A stretch of 64,000 nucleotides of DNA from Bernardetia sp. (GCA_020630575.1 JAHDBD010000002.1:220954-284953); one strand, 5' to 3'; counted from the stretch's first letter, positions 17,948 through 26,407 are shown. The notes: a model not told the origin generated them from the sequence alone. Program-made: numbers and translations.

Positions 17948-18419
17948 TTCAACCTCATCAGATAAATTCTCTGATTTAGAAGATAAATTTCATAGACAAT
18001 TGAAAGAAACTGAAGATAAATTAGATAGGGAATTTGAAGAAGAATTGAATAAAAATTTTAATACTCATACCGATAAGATTAGCAAAACAATTTCTGTAGA
18101 AAATATAGAACCTGTTCCTACTTTTAAAAACTCTTATACAGAAAAATTAGATGTTGCTTCTAAAAAAAGAGAAGATGCTCTAAAAAAAGGATCTAATAAA
18201 TACATCAAATACTCTAGTATTGGAATGGAGATGATAGGTTCTGTAATTTTAGGAGGTTTTGGAGGAAATTGGTTAGATGAAAAATTAGAGTTTAGCTTTC
18301 CTTTCTTTACAATTACACTCATTTTACTTGGTTTAACAGCTACGTTTGCACATCTTATTATGCAACTCAATACTGACAGAAAAGCTGAGGAAGAGGAAGC
18401 TAAAAAGTCCAAAAAATAA
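17895..18419 (+). CDS. AtpZ/AtpI-like small membrane protein
   Basis: 174 residues with a charged, likely coiled N-terminal half (~1-105) and two membrane helices at the end (MEMIGSVILGGFGGNWLDEKL, then FPFFTITLILLGLTATFAHLIMQL), matching the AtpZ/AtpI family that assists F0F1 ATP synthase assembly. The N-terminal extension is longer than in most members. The start at 17895 overlaps the bactofilin end by 53 bases; an alternative internal start would be M at ~112. The stop codon lies inside the terminator stem. Confidence 0.75.
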   Translation: MNDKSNKNQNENFKPQDNSTSSDKFSDLEDKFHRQLKETEDKLDREFEEELNKNFNTHTDKISKTISVENIEPVPTFKNSYTEKLDVASKKREDALKKGSNKYIKYSSIGMEMIGSVILGGFGGNWLDEKLEFSFPFFTITLILLGLTATFAHLIMQLNTDRKAEEEEAKKSKK

Positions 18420-18450
18420 ATCAAGGAATGATTTATTTTTTGGACTTTTT
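18402..18450. terminator. 22-bp perfect terminator stem overlapping the AtpZ stop codon
   Basis: Arms 18402-18423 and 18429-18450 are exact reverse complements around the loop AGGAA, with A and T runs at the outer ends. The AtpZ stop (18417-18419) lies within the left arm. Being symmetric, it could also stop the convergent redoxin transcript ending at 18469. Confidence 0.92.
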
Positions 18451-18468
18451 CACTTGCTTATTTTTATA

Positions 18469-19029
18469 TTATATATTTCCAAAAACAAGTTCTTCTATCT
18501 GATTAAATGGCAAGTGGTCTGGAATATCTTTTCCATAATGTGCTTTTATAATATTCAGATTTTCATCTACTAAAAAGTCAGCTGGAATAGAATGAATTTG
18601 AGTTTCACCAGAATCTATTTCATAACCTTTTTCAACTAATTTGGAATAAATAGCCATTTGTTCTTTTGAATTAATGGTGGCATTAAATTTTTCAGCAGAC
18701 ACTTCTGTACCATATTTTCGATACATTGTTCTTCCAAAGTCTGCAATAATCGGAATAGGAGAAACTCCTTGATGAAAAGAGCTACGCAAGATTATATCTT
18801 TTTTTGCTTCCAAAAAGAAAATCATTTCCAAATTATCTTTCCATTGGTCATTTTTAGCTGTCAATTGATGAATTCGAAAATTACAAAAAGGGCAAGCTAC
18901 ATTTCTAAAAAAAGAAATCAATATTTTTTTGCCTTTATTTTTATAAGCTGACAAATCAATTTCTCTATCATAAATATCAGTCAAGCAGAATAAAGGAGCT
19001 GGCTGACCTGTTTCTAAACGGTTAGACAT
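18469..19029 (-). CDS. Redoxin (AhpC/TSA-like) family protein, paralogue 1
   Basis: 186 residues with the thioredoxin-fold redoxin layout: QPAPLFCLTDIYDREIDLSAY, then KKILISFFRNVACPFCNFRI with Cys46 and Cys49 forming a CPFC motif at the place of the peroxidatic cysteine, and a Pro-rich PIPIIADFGRTMYRKYG stretch. It probably reduces peroxides or acts as a thiol reductase; substrate unknown. No signal peptide. A paralogue lies 101 bases upstream on the same strand, a tandem duplication. Confidence 0.85.
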   Translation of the reverse strand: MSNRLETGQPAPLFCLTDIYDREIDLSAYKNKGKKILISFFRNVACPFCNFRIHQLTAKNDQWKDNLEMIFFLEAKKDIILRSSFHQGVSPIPIIADFGRTMYRKYGTEVSAEKFNATINSKEQMAIYSKLVEKGYEIDSGETQIHSIPADFLVDENLNIIKAHYGKDIPDHLPFNQIEELVFGNI

Positions 19030-19130
19030 AAGTTTTTTAAAAGTAAAAGGAATTAAAATCTAAAGTAAATACTAAGTGAGTAAGGCAATTGTTTATTCGT
19101 AAAAATAAAGCCAAAAATGAATTTAATTTT

Positions 19131-19673
19131 CTATAAAACAGCTTCTATTCTTTCAAAAGGCAAATGGTCAGCTGCACTAGCACCATAATAGACTTCTATG
19201 ATATTCAGATTTTCATCTAATAAAAAATCAGCTGGAATAGTTGTCGTCACGTCCTCACCAGAATCTACAGCCAGCCCCATTTCTTTGGCTGTCTTAAATG
19301 TGGTTCTATGTTTTGCAGAAAGCAAAGTTCCATAAAATTTGAAAGTAGATTTTTCTATTCCATATTCTTGATAGAGAACCTTTTTTTCATCACTAATAAT
19401 TGGAATAGGAGAAACATCTTGATGAAATGTGCTACGCAAAACAACTTCTTTTTTAGATTCTAAGAAAAAAATCATTTCTAGCTTGTCTTTCCATTTTTCA
19501 TTTTTTCTTGTCAATTGATGAATTCTAAAATTACAAAATGGACAAGCTACATTTCTGAAAAAAGAAATCAAGATTTTTTTATTTTTGTCCTTATAGGAAG
19601 ATAAATCTATTTTTCTGCCATAAATATCTTCTAAAGAAAACAAAGGTGCAGTTTGACCAGCTTTTAAACGCAT
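19131..19673 (-). CDS. Redoxin (AhpC/TSA-like) family protein, paralogue 2
   Basis: 180 residues from the ATG at 19671-19673 (MRLKAGQTAPLF), chosen because it aligns with the neighbouring paralogue; the frame is open to an ATG at 19706. It shares the RNVACPFCNFRIHQL segment (Cys44, Cys47) and the DISxyK/PIPII pattern with paralogue 1 and diverges mainly in the C-terminal third (TTIPADFLLDENLNIIE). Same probable role in thiol-dependent peroxide reduction. Confidence 0.85.
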   Translation of the reverse strand: MRLKAGQTAPLFSLEDIYGRKIDLSSYKDKNKKILISFFRNVACPFCNFRIHQLTRKNEKWKDKLEMIFFLESKKEVVLRSTFHQDVSPIPIISDEKKVLYQEYGIEKSTFKFYGTLLSAKHRTTFKTAKEMGLAVDSGEDVTTTIPADFLLDENLNIIEVYYGASAADHLPFERIEAVL

Positions 19674-19951
19674 AATAAATATTTTTGGAGAGTCATACCT
19701 AAACAATTCAGCAAAATAACGTATTTAGACCAGTTTTGGTTACTTGGTTAACTGATATGTATTAATTATTCTTTTATTCTTAACAAATTATAGGTTTCGA
19801 AGTTTTTACACTTTACTCTTTTGTCAAAATAGCTTATTATTGCACTCTTTTTTTTATATATTGCGTTTTAAATCCTTTCCCTAAAGAAGAAATGGATTTA
19901 TAAAAGTTATTTTGTTTTTTTTATTACTTCATTTAATCTAAAATACTCTTT

Positions 19952-20323
19952 ATGAATACTCTAAAAATCCACGTTTTGGCAGACGAAGAAAGTAGCAAAG
20001 AAGCTAAAAATCTAAAAAATTGGTTAGAAAATGATGAAGATTTGGATTATCAAAAAATAAATCAAGAACGTGCAGAACTGAAAGAAGACGAAGCAGGAGG
20101 AGCTATGGAAGCTACTTTAGCTGTTGTTTTGGGTGCACCAGCCGTGGTTCAACTTGTAAAAGCTCTACAAACTTGGTTTACACAAAAAGGACAAACCAAA
20201 AGAGGAGAAGAAATAACAGTTGAGTTTGAAAAAGCTGATGGAACAAAATTTAAAGTAAATGCAAAACAGCTTAATGACCAATCAGCAGACCTTATTAGAG
20301 AACTAGCTTCTCTTTCAAAATAA
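19952..20323 (+). CDS. EACC1-like (effector-associated constant component) protein
   Basis: 123 residues without signal peptide. An N-terminal strand (LKIHVLADE) and acidic helical part are followed by a glycine-rich hydrophobic helix (AMEATLAVVLGAPAVVQLVKALQTWF) and the beta pair EITVEFEKADGTKFKVNA. This layout matches, from memory, the EACC1 family: small proteins encoded beside caspase- or trypsin-like effectors and ATPase-regulated conflict systems. It lies 112 bases ahead of the caspase-like gene on the same strand, so the two are probably a functional pair. Its molecular role is not established; it may scaffold or sense for the protease. The assignment rests on pattern and context. Confidence 0.7.
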   Translation: MNTLKIHVLADEESSKEAKNLKNWLENDEDLDYQKINQERAELKEDEAGGAMEATLAVVLGAPAVVQLVKALQTWFTQKGQTKRGEEITVEFEKADGTKFKVNAKQLNDQSADLIRELASLSK

Positions 20324-20334
20324 TTTTTTTATTT

Positions 20335-20366
20335 AAACACAGGGTTCACAGAGGAACGCAGAGAAT
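20335..20366. repeat. CACAGAG-type low-complexity repeat
   Basis: AAACACAGGGTTCACAGAGG followed by AACGCAGAGAA gives three CAGAG-like units spaced ~11-12 bases apart. A related stretch lies at 38868-38885. It falls between the EACC1-like and caspase genes. Confidence 0.4.
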
Positions 20367-20435
20367 ACTTTTTTTAAATTCACTATAATTGTATTTTAAT
20401 TCTGACTTCTAAATTCTAAATTCTTACTTTATTTC

Positions 20436-22256
20436 ATGAGGTTAATAGACGCAGCAAAGACACAAGCCGTTTTGATAGGCATTAGCAGTTATACTGCTGA
20501 TGAGTCGCTGCATGACCTTGCTGCTGCCAAAACCAATGTCGACAAACTTGAAAAAGTGCTTGCTTCACCTACTGTTGGAATAAACAAGGAGAACATCACC
20601 ACACTTCATAATGCAGCTCAACCTCAAGAAATTTTGCGAGTAATCAAAACAGCAGCTCAAAATGCTCAAAAAAGTTTGGTTATTTATTATTCTGGACACG
20701 GAATATTGGATGAGGATTTTAATCTTTATTTAAGTACGACTGAAACCAAAGTAGAAGATATTTTTTTTACAGGTGTTTCGATTGATGCCATTAATAGAGT
20801 TATTCAGAAAGAAAGATTATTGGTTGTTTTGGTGTTGGATGCATGTTTTAGTGAGAAAGCATTTGAGCAGTTTCGCAAAACTAATTTTTATGTTTTGGCT
20901 TCTTCTAAGAAAAATACTCCTTCAAAGTATCCTCCAGCAGAAGAATATTCAGCTTTTACAAGTGAGTTTATAAATATCTTAGAAAATGGAATTAATATTC
21001 GCAAAACAGAACTTGCCTTGCGTGATATTTATCTTCAATTAGAAAAAAATCTGACTTCAAAGGGATTTCCTCAACCTCGCCAAGTAAATACAAATTTGGT
21101 TCAGGAACTTATTTTCGCCAAAAATAATTCGAATACAGTTGTTCCTTCTACACAGCTTAATAGAAATATAATTTTACCTGTTTTTTATGCTGTTGCTAAA
21201 TATAGAAACCTACAAATCGGAACAGTTGTAGAAGAAGGAGATTTAGAAATCGAAAATCCATTTGCTGATGATGAGTTGAGTTCTTATTTTGAAGATGATG
21301 AAGGCGATACAAATTATACAGAAAACCTTCAACTAACTCAACGAGCCAATCAGATTGTACGTTATTTCCCTTTATTCATAGCCGAAGAACTCAAACGACT
21401 TTTTGCGCCTTCGCCTTCCGAACAAGAGCGAAATTTAGGTAGAATAAATCAAATTTTGCGTACTTATTTTGCTACTATGCGTTATATGGCGTATCTCCTT
21501 TTGGCAGAGCTTTGGGACGAAAAAGTAAAACATTCTATTTCACTTTCCACTACTTTCAGCTCTCTTTTTAAGGAAATAGATAATCCTACACCTTCATTAT
21601 ATTTACCTTTAATAGAGGAAATTTTGGATTTATTTTTAAAAAATAACAAATCACCTTATATTTCAGAACTTCAAGAATGGAAAAAAGAATTTGAGCAAAC
21701 AAAATTTCAAGATGCTTATCATTCTTTAGAGAGTTTGTATCAAAATTGGCGTACACAAGCAGCTACATGGAATAACGAAATGATTGAAAATCAATGTTTA
21801 GATGCTGAAAATCATTTAACTATTATTTTAGAACAATTATCTTTCCTGACTAACTACGAACTCATTTCTATCAGAAGTATTCGTGTTATTAAACTCAAAA
21901 ATAGTAAAGCTAACTTTGTGCATTCCTTGAATCATCTTTTTGCTGACACCAACCAATCTGGACAAATCAAAAAAGAACCTTTGACTTATTATACGGATAG
22001 TCATTCGGTCTGTATTACCAAACAAACCAATCTACAAGAAGAAATACTAAATCTTTCACCCTTATTTTTTGATAAAAATACATATACGAATAATATTCCT
22101 AGTATTTATTTTTATGAACGAAAAGATAATATTACTGGAGGTTATTTGTATCGTCCAACTTTTTCAAGAGATGTAGCTGCCGAACCTTTGGCATCTACAA
22201 GTGGAGATATTCGTCTTTTAGAGCTTTTTGAAGCCTTTAAGAAAAGTCTTTCTTGA
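20436..22256 (+). CDS. Caspase-like (peptidase C14) protease with uncharacterised C-terminal region
   Basis: 606 residues. Residues ~8-230 form a bacterial caspase/metacaspase domain: AVLIGISSYT, the His box LVIYYSGHG (catalytic H88) and the Cys box LVVLVLDACFSE (catalytic C137), then FYVLASS and AFTSEFINIL. Such enzymes cleave after basic or acidic residues and act in programmed death or defence. Residues ~235-606 are an acidic, mainly helical region that I cannot assign; it probably holds the sensing or substrate-binding function. The opening RLIDAAKTQAVLIGIS is like that of actinobacterial caspases linked to EACC1. It follows the EACC1-like gene. Confidence 0.88.
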   Translation: MRLIDAAKTQAVLIGISSYTADESLHDLAAAKTNVDKLEKVLASPTVGINKENITTLHNAAQPQEILRVIKTAAQNAQKSLVIYYSGHGILDEDFNLYLSTTETKVEDIFFTGVSIDAINRVIQKERLLVVLVLDACFSEKAFEQFRKTNFYVLASSKKNTPSKYPPAEEYSAFTSEFINILENGINIRKTELALRDIYLQLEKNLTSKGFPQPRQVNTNLVQELIFAKNNSNTVVPSTQLNRNIILPVFYAVAKYRNLQIGTVVEEGDLEIENPFADDELSSYFEDDEGDTNYTENLQLTQRANQIVRYFPLFIAEELKRLFAPSPSEQERNLGRINQILRTYFATMRYMAYLLLAELWDEKVKHSISLSTTFSSLFKEIDNPTPSLYLPLIEEILDLFLKNNKSPYISELQEWKKEFEQTKFQDAYHSLESLYQNWRTQAATWNNEMIENQCLDAENHLTIILEQLSFLTNYELISIRSIRVIKLKNSKANFVHSLNHLFADTNQSGQIKKEPLTYYTDSHSVCITKQTNLQEEILNLSPLFFDKNTYTNNIPSIYFYERKDNITGGYLYRPTFSRDVAAEPLASTSGDIRLLELFEAFKKSLS

Positions 22257-22267
22257 TTTTTTTGCTC

Positions 22268-22298
22268 TGTGTCGTCGGTGAGATACTGACAACGGCAA
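22268..22298. repeat. Palindromic repeat copy B
   Basis: On the minus strand it reads CTTGCCGTTGTCAGTATCTC and ACCGACGAC, matching copies A and C. It abuts the SalI-type palindrome at 22300-22327, giving a composite element after the caspase gene. Confidence 0.6.
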
Positions 22299-22299
22299 G

Positions 22300-22327
22300 C
22301 TGTTTCAAGCGTCGACGCTTGAGACAG
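22300..22327. repeat. Palindrome TCAAGCGTCGACGCTTGA, copy 1
   Basis: The 18-bp perfect palindrome (22305-22322) extends to a 28-bp stem with a single G/A mismatch that would be a G-U pair in RNA. A second copy lies at 37269-37291. It is far more GC-rich than the surroundings. It lies between the convergent caspase and lipoprotein genes and could act as a terminator-like hairpin. Confidence 0.75.
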
Positions 22328-22337
22328 ATATTATAAT

Positions 22338-23324
22338 TTAATATTCGTTTTTATAAATTTTACCTTCAGCTTGATATTTTGCCATCAATTCTTCTTGTTT
22401 TTTGGTGTTTTTATTTTTGATAGCTTCATAATAAGGTTTTATGATAGCAGCTGTTTCTGTATCTGAATAACTACTTGTAACAGTTTGATAAGCTTCTTGA
22501 AAATCTTGAGTTATTTCTTTGGTTTGGTAATCAAAGAGTGGTGTGTTATCCATTCCTTCTAAAAGATAGGTTAGATATATTTTTTTAGAACCTTTCAATT
22601 CGTCCATTAATTCAGAGTAAAAATCAGGATTTTCTTTTATAAAATTCTCTGCCCAAATTATACGTTCTGCCAAACGAGTAGGAGAAATAATCAGCCCTCC
22701 ATCGCTTGCAAACATTTCTTTTGCTTCTTTATTTTTCTGAATAAGATATTTTTGTAATGGTTCAGAAATTTTGTCATAAAAATATTGTTTTAGAAAATCT
22801 CTATTTTGAAGGATAAAAGTTGAGCCTTCTACCATTCCGATTCCGAAACCATGACTAGCAAGTTCTTTATGATAAGCCATTATTTCAGGTGAAGCATCTT
22901 TTCCATCATTGTAGCCATTATATATTCCTGCAATTTGGTCATATTTATCATATTGCCCACTTTGTTCTCCATTTTTGTAATGTTGCTCATCCAAATTATA
23001 GGCAAGAGAAGTATATAATTTATCAAAAATCAGAAAACCTTCATCAGCTTGTTTAGGTGTAGCAGAGGCATATAATTCTTGAAATTTTTCAGCAGCCTGT
23101 TTGGAAGAACTGATTTTTGTAGTGTCTAAAGCAGATACAAAAGTCTGATATTCTTCTGATGGATTAACTATTTCAACTACTGTTTCAGTTTCTACAGTTA
23201 CAGAGTCCGTTTCGTTACCTTCAGTAGTTTCTTTTTGGTCAGTTCCTCCACACGAAAATAATAAACCACTTGAAAAAGTAAGTAGCAATAGAAAAAATAC
23301 AGAATATAAATTGGTAGTTTTCAT
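22338..23324 (-). CDS. Hypothetical lipoprotein
   Basis: 328 residues. Signal peptide with lipobox LFSC (Cys ~25), then an acidic linker rich in Glu and Thr (~28-55), then a helical domain (FQELYASATPKQADEGFLIF, WAENFIKENPDFYSELMDEL, KIYLTYLLEGMDNTPLFDY). I do not recognise the family. It should be anchored to a membrane facing the periplasm or surface. Single gene on the minus strand, convergent with the caspase gene. Confidence 0.7.
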   Translation of the reverse strand: MKTTNLYSVFFLLLLTFSSGLLFSCGGTDQKETTEGNETDSVTVETETVVEIVNPSEEYQTFVSALDTTKISSSKQAAEKFQELYASATPKQADEGFLIFDKLYTSLAYNLDEQHYKNGEQSGQYDKYDQIAGIYNGYNDGKDASPEIMAYHKELASHGFGIGMVEGSTFILQNRDFLKQYFYDKISEPLQKYLIQKNKEAKEMFASDGGLIISPTRLAERIIWAENFIKENPDFYSELMDELKGSKKIYLTYLLEGMDNTPLFDYQTKEITQDFQEAYQTVTSSYSDTETAAIIKPYYEAIKNKNTKKQEELMAKYQAEGKIYKNEY

Positions 23325-23494
23325 AAATAAAGTAGTTAGAGGAAATTATGAATTAAAAATTACGAATTTAAACTATTTATTATCAGTTAGTTCGTTGAAA
23401 ATAGTAACTTATTTCATTATTATTCCTAGTTGAGAAAATCGGTATTCCTAAAGATAAAAAATAAAATTGTGAGTAAGCTGTTTGAGAGATTGTT

Positions 23495-24166
23495 TTATCT
23501 TTCAAAGGATTCTAGAGTATAATCGAAGCGATAAATTGCAGGATAACAAATATAATAAATCCTTCCTTCAAAATTCATCTGCTTTGGAGTAAATCTATCA
23601 ATGATTATTCTCCAGTTCGCAGTTGGGTCTTGCTTAAATAATTCTCTTATTCCAAACCACTCTTGTTGAGTAAGCTGTTGTTTTTTTTCTGTAAATAAAT
23701 CATTCATAACTACTTCATTGTTTTTTACTAAAATTGATGTAAATTCAATAGAATAACGAGCATCTAACGGACAATTTTTAAGAAAATTCTTATCTGGAAT
23801 TACATCTACTCGTAACCTTCTAGGAAATTTATCTTTAGTAAGAATACACTTTATTTCAGGTGCAGGAACTAGTTTTACATTATATTTTCTACTAAAAAGC
23901 TCTTTTCCATTATACAAAACTCGTAGAGTAGAATTAGCAGAAACAGGAATTAGAATAACTTTAGAAACTGAAAGAATTTGATAAATATTTCCTCCCTTTA
24001 CTTCAAAAGTAATCTTTGTAGTATCTATATCTTTTGGATAATTAATAATCACTTCATTTGCACATTTCAAATACAAACTTCTCTTTGTAGAATCTATTTG
24101 AGCAGTCACAAAATGAGAACAAGTAAAATAAGAAAGGAAGAAAATGATGAAAATTTTGATATTCAT
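23495..24166 (-). CDS. Secreted protein with GldM-like C-terminal beta domains
   Basis: 223 residues with a signal peptide ending near FVTAQ (residue ~23). The mature part is beta-rich; LYLKCANEVIINYP, the ITFEVKGGNIYQI strand and the VLYNGKELFSRKYNVKLVPAPE segment recall the periplasmic Ig-like domains of GldM, the T9SS motor protein. The N-terminal membrane helix and D1 domains of GldM are absent. It may be a GldM-derived accessory protein; this is inference. The two genes around it (22338 and 24197) lie on the same strand with spacings of 170 and 30 bases. Confidence 0.5.
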   Translation of the reverse strand: MNIKIFIIFFLSYFTCSHFVTAQIDSTKRSLYLKCANEVIINYPKDIDTTKITFEVKGGNIYQILSVSKVILIPVSANSTLRVLYNGKELFSRKYNVKLVPAPEIKCILTKDKFPRRLRVDVIPDKNFLKNCPLDARYSIEFTSILVKNNEVVMNDLFTEKKQQLTQQEWFGIRELFKQDPTANWRIIIDRFTPKQMNFEGRIYYICYPAIYRFDYTLESFER

Positions 24167-24196
24167 TCCAAAGATTGTTTAAATGAGAAGATACAA

Positions 24197-24853
24197 TTAC
24201 CTATTCACTCTCCAAAAATAATTTAATTTCTTGAAAAAGCTATCCCAGTTCTTACCTTTGTCTTCTATAAAAAAAGTATGAATAGCATTACTTTTCATAT
24301 AAATCTCTAACTGATAACGTCCTTTGACTCCATAATAAAAAAGGAGTAAACCAACAGCTCCTAATCCCATTCCAATCCAAAGATTCAAAGGACCTTTCAG
24401 ACTTGCAACAATAGAAAAAGCACCTCCAATTCCACCCAAAAGTAAAGGAAACATCAAACGTTTGTAACGAAGTTCTATTTTTTCAACTTGAGAAAGAATA
24501 AAACGTTTTTGTTTTCCTTCTCGCTTATAAATTAGCGTTTTGTCTGTGAGTGTCCAACGAGAAATTAAATTGGTCTGAATTGTTGCCTGTTCTTGTTCTG
24601 GAAAAGCAATCCAAAAAGGACTAAAACTAGCCGTTTGTTCAAATTGGGGAATAGAAACCGTTTTTGGAGAAATCAGCTCAGAATTTAAGCTAGGAAGAGA
24701 CACAGAATAAGAAGGTTCTGAAAAATATTTTTTCCTTTTATTGTTTCGAACTAAAAAATCCTTCGAAATAGAAGAAGAATTTGCTAAAACTTCTTTATTT
24801 TCTAAAGGATTTTCCTTAGGCTGTAAAAATTTAAAAAATGATAAAATACTCAA
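24197..24853 (-). CDS. Hypothetical membrane protein with PH-like domain
   Basis: 218 residues. The N-terminal ~75 residues are polar and rich in Ser, Lys and Glu. A strand-rich part (ISRWTLTDKTLIYKREGKQK, FILSQVEKIELRY) resembles bacterial PH-like domains, with two membrane helices inserted (~145-185, LLLGGIGGAFSIVASLKGP and GMGLGAVGLLLFYYGVKG). The last segment (AIHTFFIEDKGKNWDSFFKKL) closes the domain. Function unknown. It lies 30 bases upstream of the GldM-like gene and is probably cotranscribed. Confidence 0.6.
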   Translation of the reverse strand: MSILSFFKFLQPKENPLENKEVLANSSSISKDFLVRNNKRKKYFSEPSYSVSLPSLNSELISPKTVSIPQFEQTASFSPFWIAFPEQEQATIQTNLISRWTLTDKTLIYKREGKQKRFILSQVEKIELRYKRLMFPLLLGGIGGAFSIVASLKGPLNLWIGMGLGAVGLLLFYYGVKGRYQLEIYMKSNAIHTFFIEDKGKNWDSFFKKLNYFWRVNR

Positions 24854-24882
24854 AGTAATTGTGAATGGTAAATTGTAAGGCT

Positions 24883-24920
24883 GTTAGTGTCGCTTCGTTA
24901 AAACACCAACAACTGCATTA
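24883..24920. repeat. Palindromic repeat copy D (degenerate)
   Basis: On the minus strand it reads GCAGTTGTTGGTGTTTTAAC and then GACACTAACAGC, keeping the core GTTGTTGGTGT and a partial inverted arm. It lies directly before the heptamer repeat at 24946-24982. Confidence 0.5.
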
Positions 24921-24945
24921 AATTAAAATGATTTTTTGTGTAATT

Positions 24946-24982
24946 GTATTTCCCAATTCCCAATCCCTGTTCCCTAATCTCC
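24946..24982. repeat. Heptamer-periodic repeat
   Basis: Five consecutive heptamers: ATTTCCC, AATTCCC, AATCCCT, GTTCCCT, AATCTCC. The run ends at the stop of the AMP nucleosidase gene. It is the clearest example of a low-complexity class found in several spacers. Confidence 0.7.
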
Positions 24983-24986
24983 AAAA

Positions 24987-25760
24987 TTACTCAAATCTCA
25001 TGTGTTTCATTGATTCACCTGATTTTGCAATACGTTGTAATGTTTCAATTCCAACTTGCAAATGACGTTCTGCAAATAATGATGTAACTGAGGAATCACT
25101 TTTTGAAGTCTTTACTCCTTCTGGAATCATTGGATTATCTGATACCATAAGTAGCGCACCACGAGGAATTTCATTGACAAAACCAACTGTAAAAATGGTA
25201 GCTGTTTCCATATCAATTGCCATTACACGCATATCTTCCAAGTATTTTTTAAAACCTGTATCGTGTTCCCAAACTCTACGGTTTGTTGTATAAACTGTTC
25301 CTGTATAGTAATCTAATTGATGATTTCGGATAACAATAGAAGCCGATTTGTGAATACGGAAAGAAGGCAAAGCAGGAACTTCATTTGGTAAATAATCGTT
25401 ACTTGTTCCTTCACCACGAATAGCAGCAATAGGCAAGACGAAACTTCCTAGTTCATTTTTTTTCTTTAAGCCTCCACATTTTCCCAAAAACAACAAGGCT
25501 TTTATCTCAATAGCAGAAAGTAAATCCATAACTGTTGCAGCCATAGCACTTCCCATTCCAAAATTAATAATCGTAATATTATCAGCCGTTGCTGTTTGCA
25601 TAGGCTTATCTCTTCCATTTACTTCTACGCCAAAACGCTCAGCAAATTTTTCTACATAACCAATAAAATTGGTAAGTAAAATAAATTCACCAAAATCCTC
25701 TAACTTGCGTCCTGTATAACGTGGCAACCAATCTTTGACAATATTTTCTTTCTTAGACAT
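24987..25760 (-). CDS. amn: AMP nucleosidase, short Bacteroidota form
   Basis: Hydrolyses AMP to adenine and ribose 5-phosphate, controlling the adenylate pool. I take the ATG at 25758-25760 (MSKKENIVKDWLPRYTG), which gives the N-terminus of short Bacteroidota AMP nucleosidases (257 residues); an upstream ATG at 25811 would add 17 polar residues. The purine-phosphorylase fold is seen in NITIINFGMGSAMAATVMDLL, ALLFLGKCGG, RGEGTSNDYLP and the nucleoside-binding MAIDMETATIF with its Met-Glu pair. DNPMIPEGVKTSKSD follows. It lacks the N-terminal regulatory domain of the E. coli enzyme. Confidence 0.92.
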   Translation of the reverse strand: MSKKENIVKDWLPRYTGRKLEDFGEFILLTNFIGYVEKFAERFGVEVNGRDKPMQTATADNITIINFGMGSAMAATVMDLLSAIEIKALLFLGKCGGLKKKNELGSFVLPIAAIRGEGTSNDYLPNEVPALPSFRIHKSASIVIRNHQLDYYTGTVYTTNRRVWEHDTGFKKYLEDMRVMAIDMETATIFTVGFVNEIPRGALLMVSDNPMIPEGVKTSKSDSSVTSLFAERHLQVGIETLQRIAKSGESMKHMRFE

Positions 25761-25912
25761 GTCGTGTTGCGAGTGATCTTCTTCATACGAAGTCGTATAA
25801 TTTTTTCCCAATGTAGTTGTGTGTTTAAGTTATTAATTATTTAATTCTTATTGCTTTATAGCTATTCTAAAGAATTTAATTTTCAAAATTACATATAAAT
25901 CCTTATAAAATA

Positions 25913-26407
25913 GTGCAAAATATATTCCCCAAACTCAATATTCCTTCTTTTGAAGCCAAAATCAAGCAAGTAGAAAGTAATACTGACAAACTTACCGATA
26001 AGATTAAAGATAAATCTACTAAAAAATATCAAATTTTTGATATAATACGAAAAAAATGGATTTTACTTACTCCTGAAGAGTGGGTTCGTCAGCATGTCAT
26101 TCATTTTCTACTTTCTCAAAACTATTCTAAAAACTTAATGCAAATAGAAAGTGAACATCATTTTCAGGAGCGTAGGAAACGAACTGATATTCTGATTTTT
26201 GATAGAAATGGAAATCCTTTTTTGGTTGTGGAGTGTAAAGCTGCTCATATTTCGCTTTCTTCTGATGTTTTTTCACAAGTTGCTGTTTATAATTATTGCA
26301 TTGATGCGCCTTTTGTTATGATAACCAACGGAATGCAATTAGGAGTTTTTGAAAAAAATACTACTACAAATTCTTATAAAATGATTAAAGATTTACCTAT
26401 TTTTTAG
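25913..26407 (+). CDS. HsdR_N-type PD-(D/E)XK nuclease-like protein
   Basis: 164 residues starting at GTG (25913). The second half is a restriction-endonuclease-like fold matching the N-terminal domain of type I HsdR: RKRTDILIFDRNGNPFLVVECKA gives D92, E107 and K109 of the PD-(D/E)XK site, preceded by WVRQHVIHFLLSQ. It is a stand-alone protein without helicase, specificity or methylase genes nearby, as is common and conserved in Bacteroidota, so a housekeeping rather than restriction role is likely. DNA cleavage is plausible as the catalytic residues are intact. Confidence 0.85.
   Translation: MQNIFPKLNIPSFEAKIKQVESNTDKLTDKIKDKSTKKYQIFDIIRKKWILLTPEEWVRQHVIHFLLSQNYSKNLMQIESEHHFQERRKRTDILIFDRNGNPFLVVECKAAHISLSSDVFSQVAVYNYCIDAPFVMITNGMQLGVFEKNTTTNSYKMIKDLPIF

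Noticed and set aside
24946..24982. Possible CRISPR-like array
   Set aside because: Period is seven bases with no spacers and no cas genes in the window.
25913..26407. Type I restriction-modification system
   Set aside because: Only an HsdR N-domain-like protein is present; no helicase part, HsdM or HsdS nearby.
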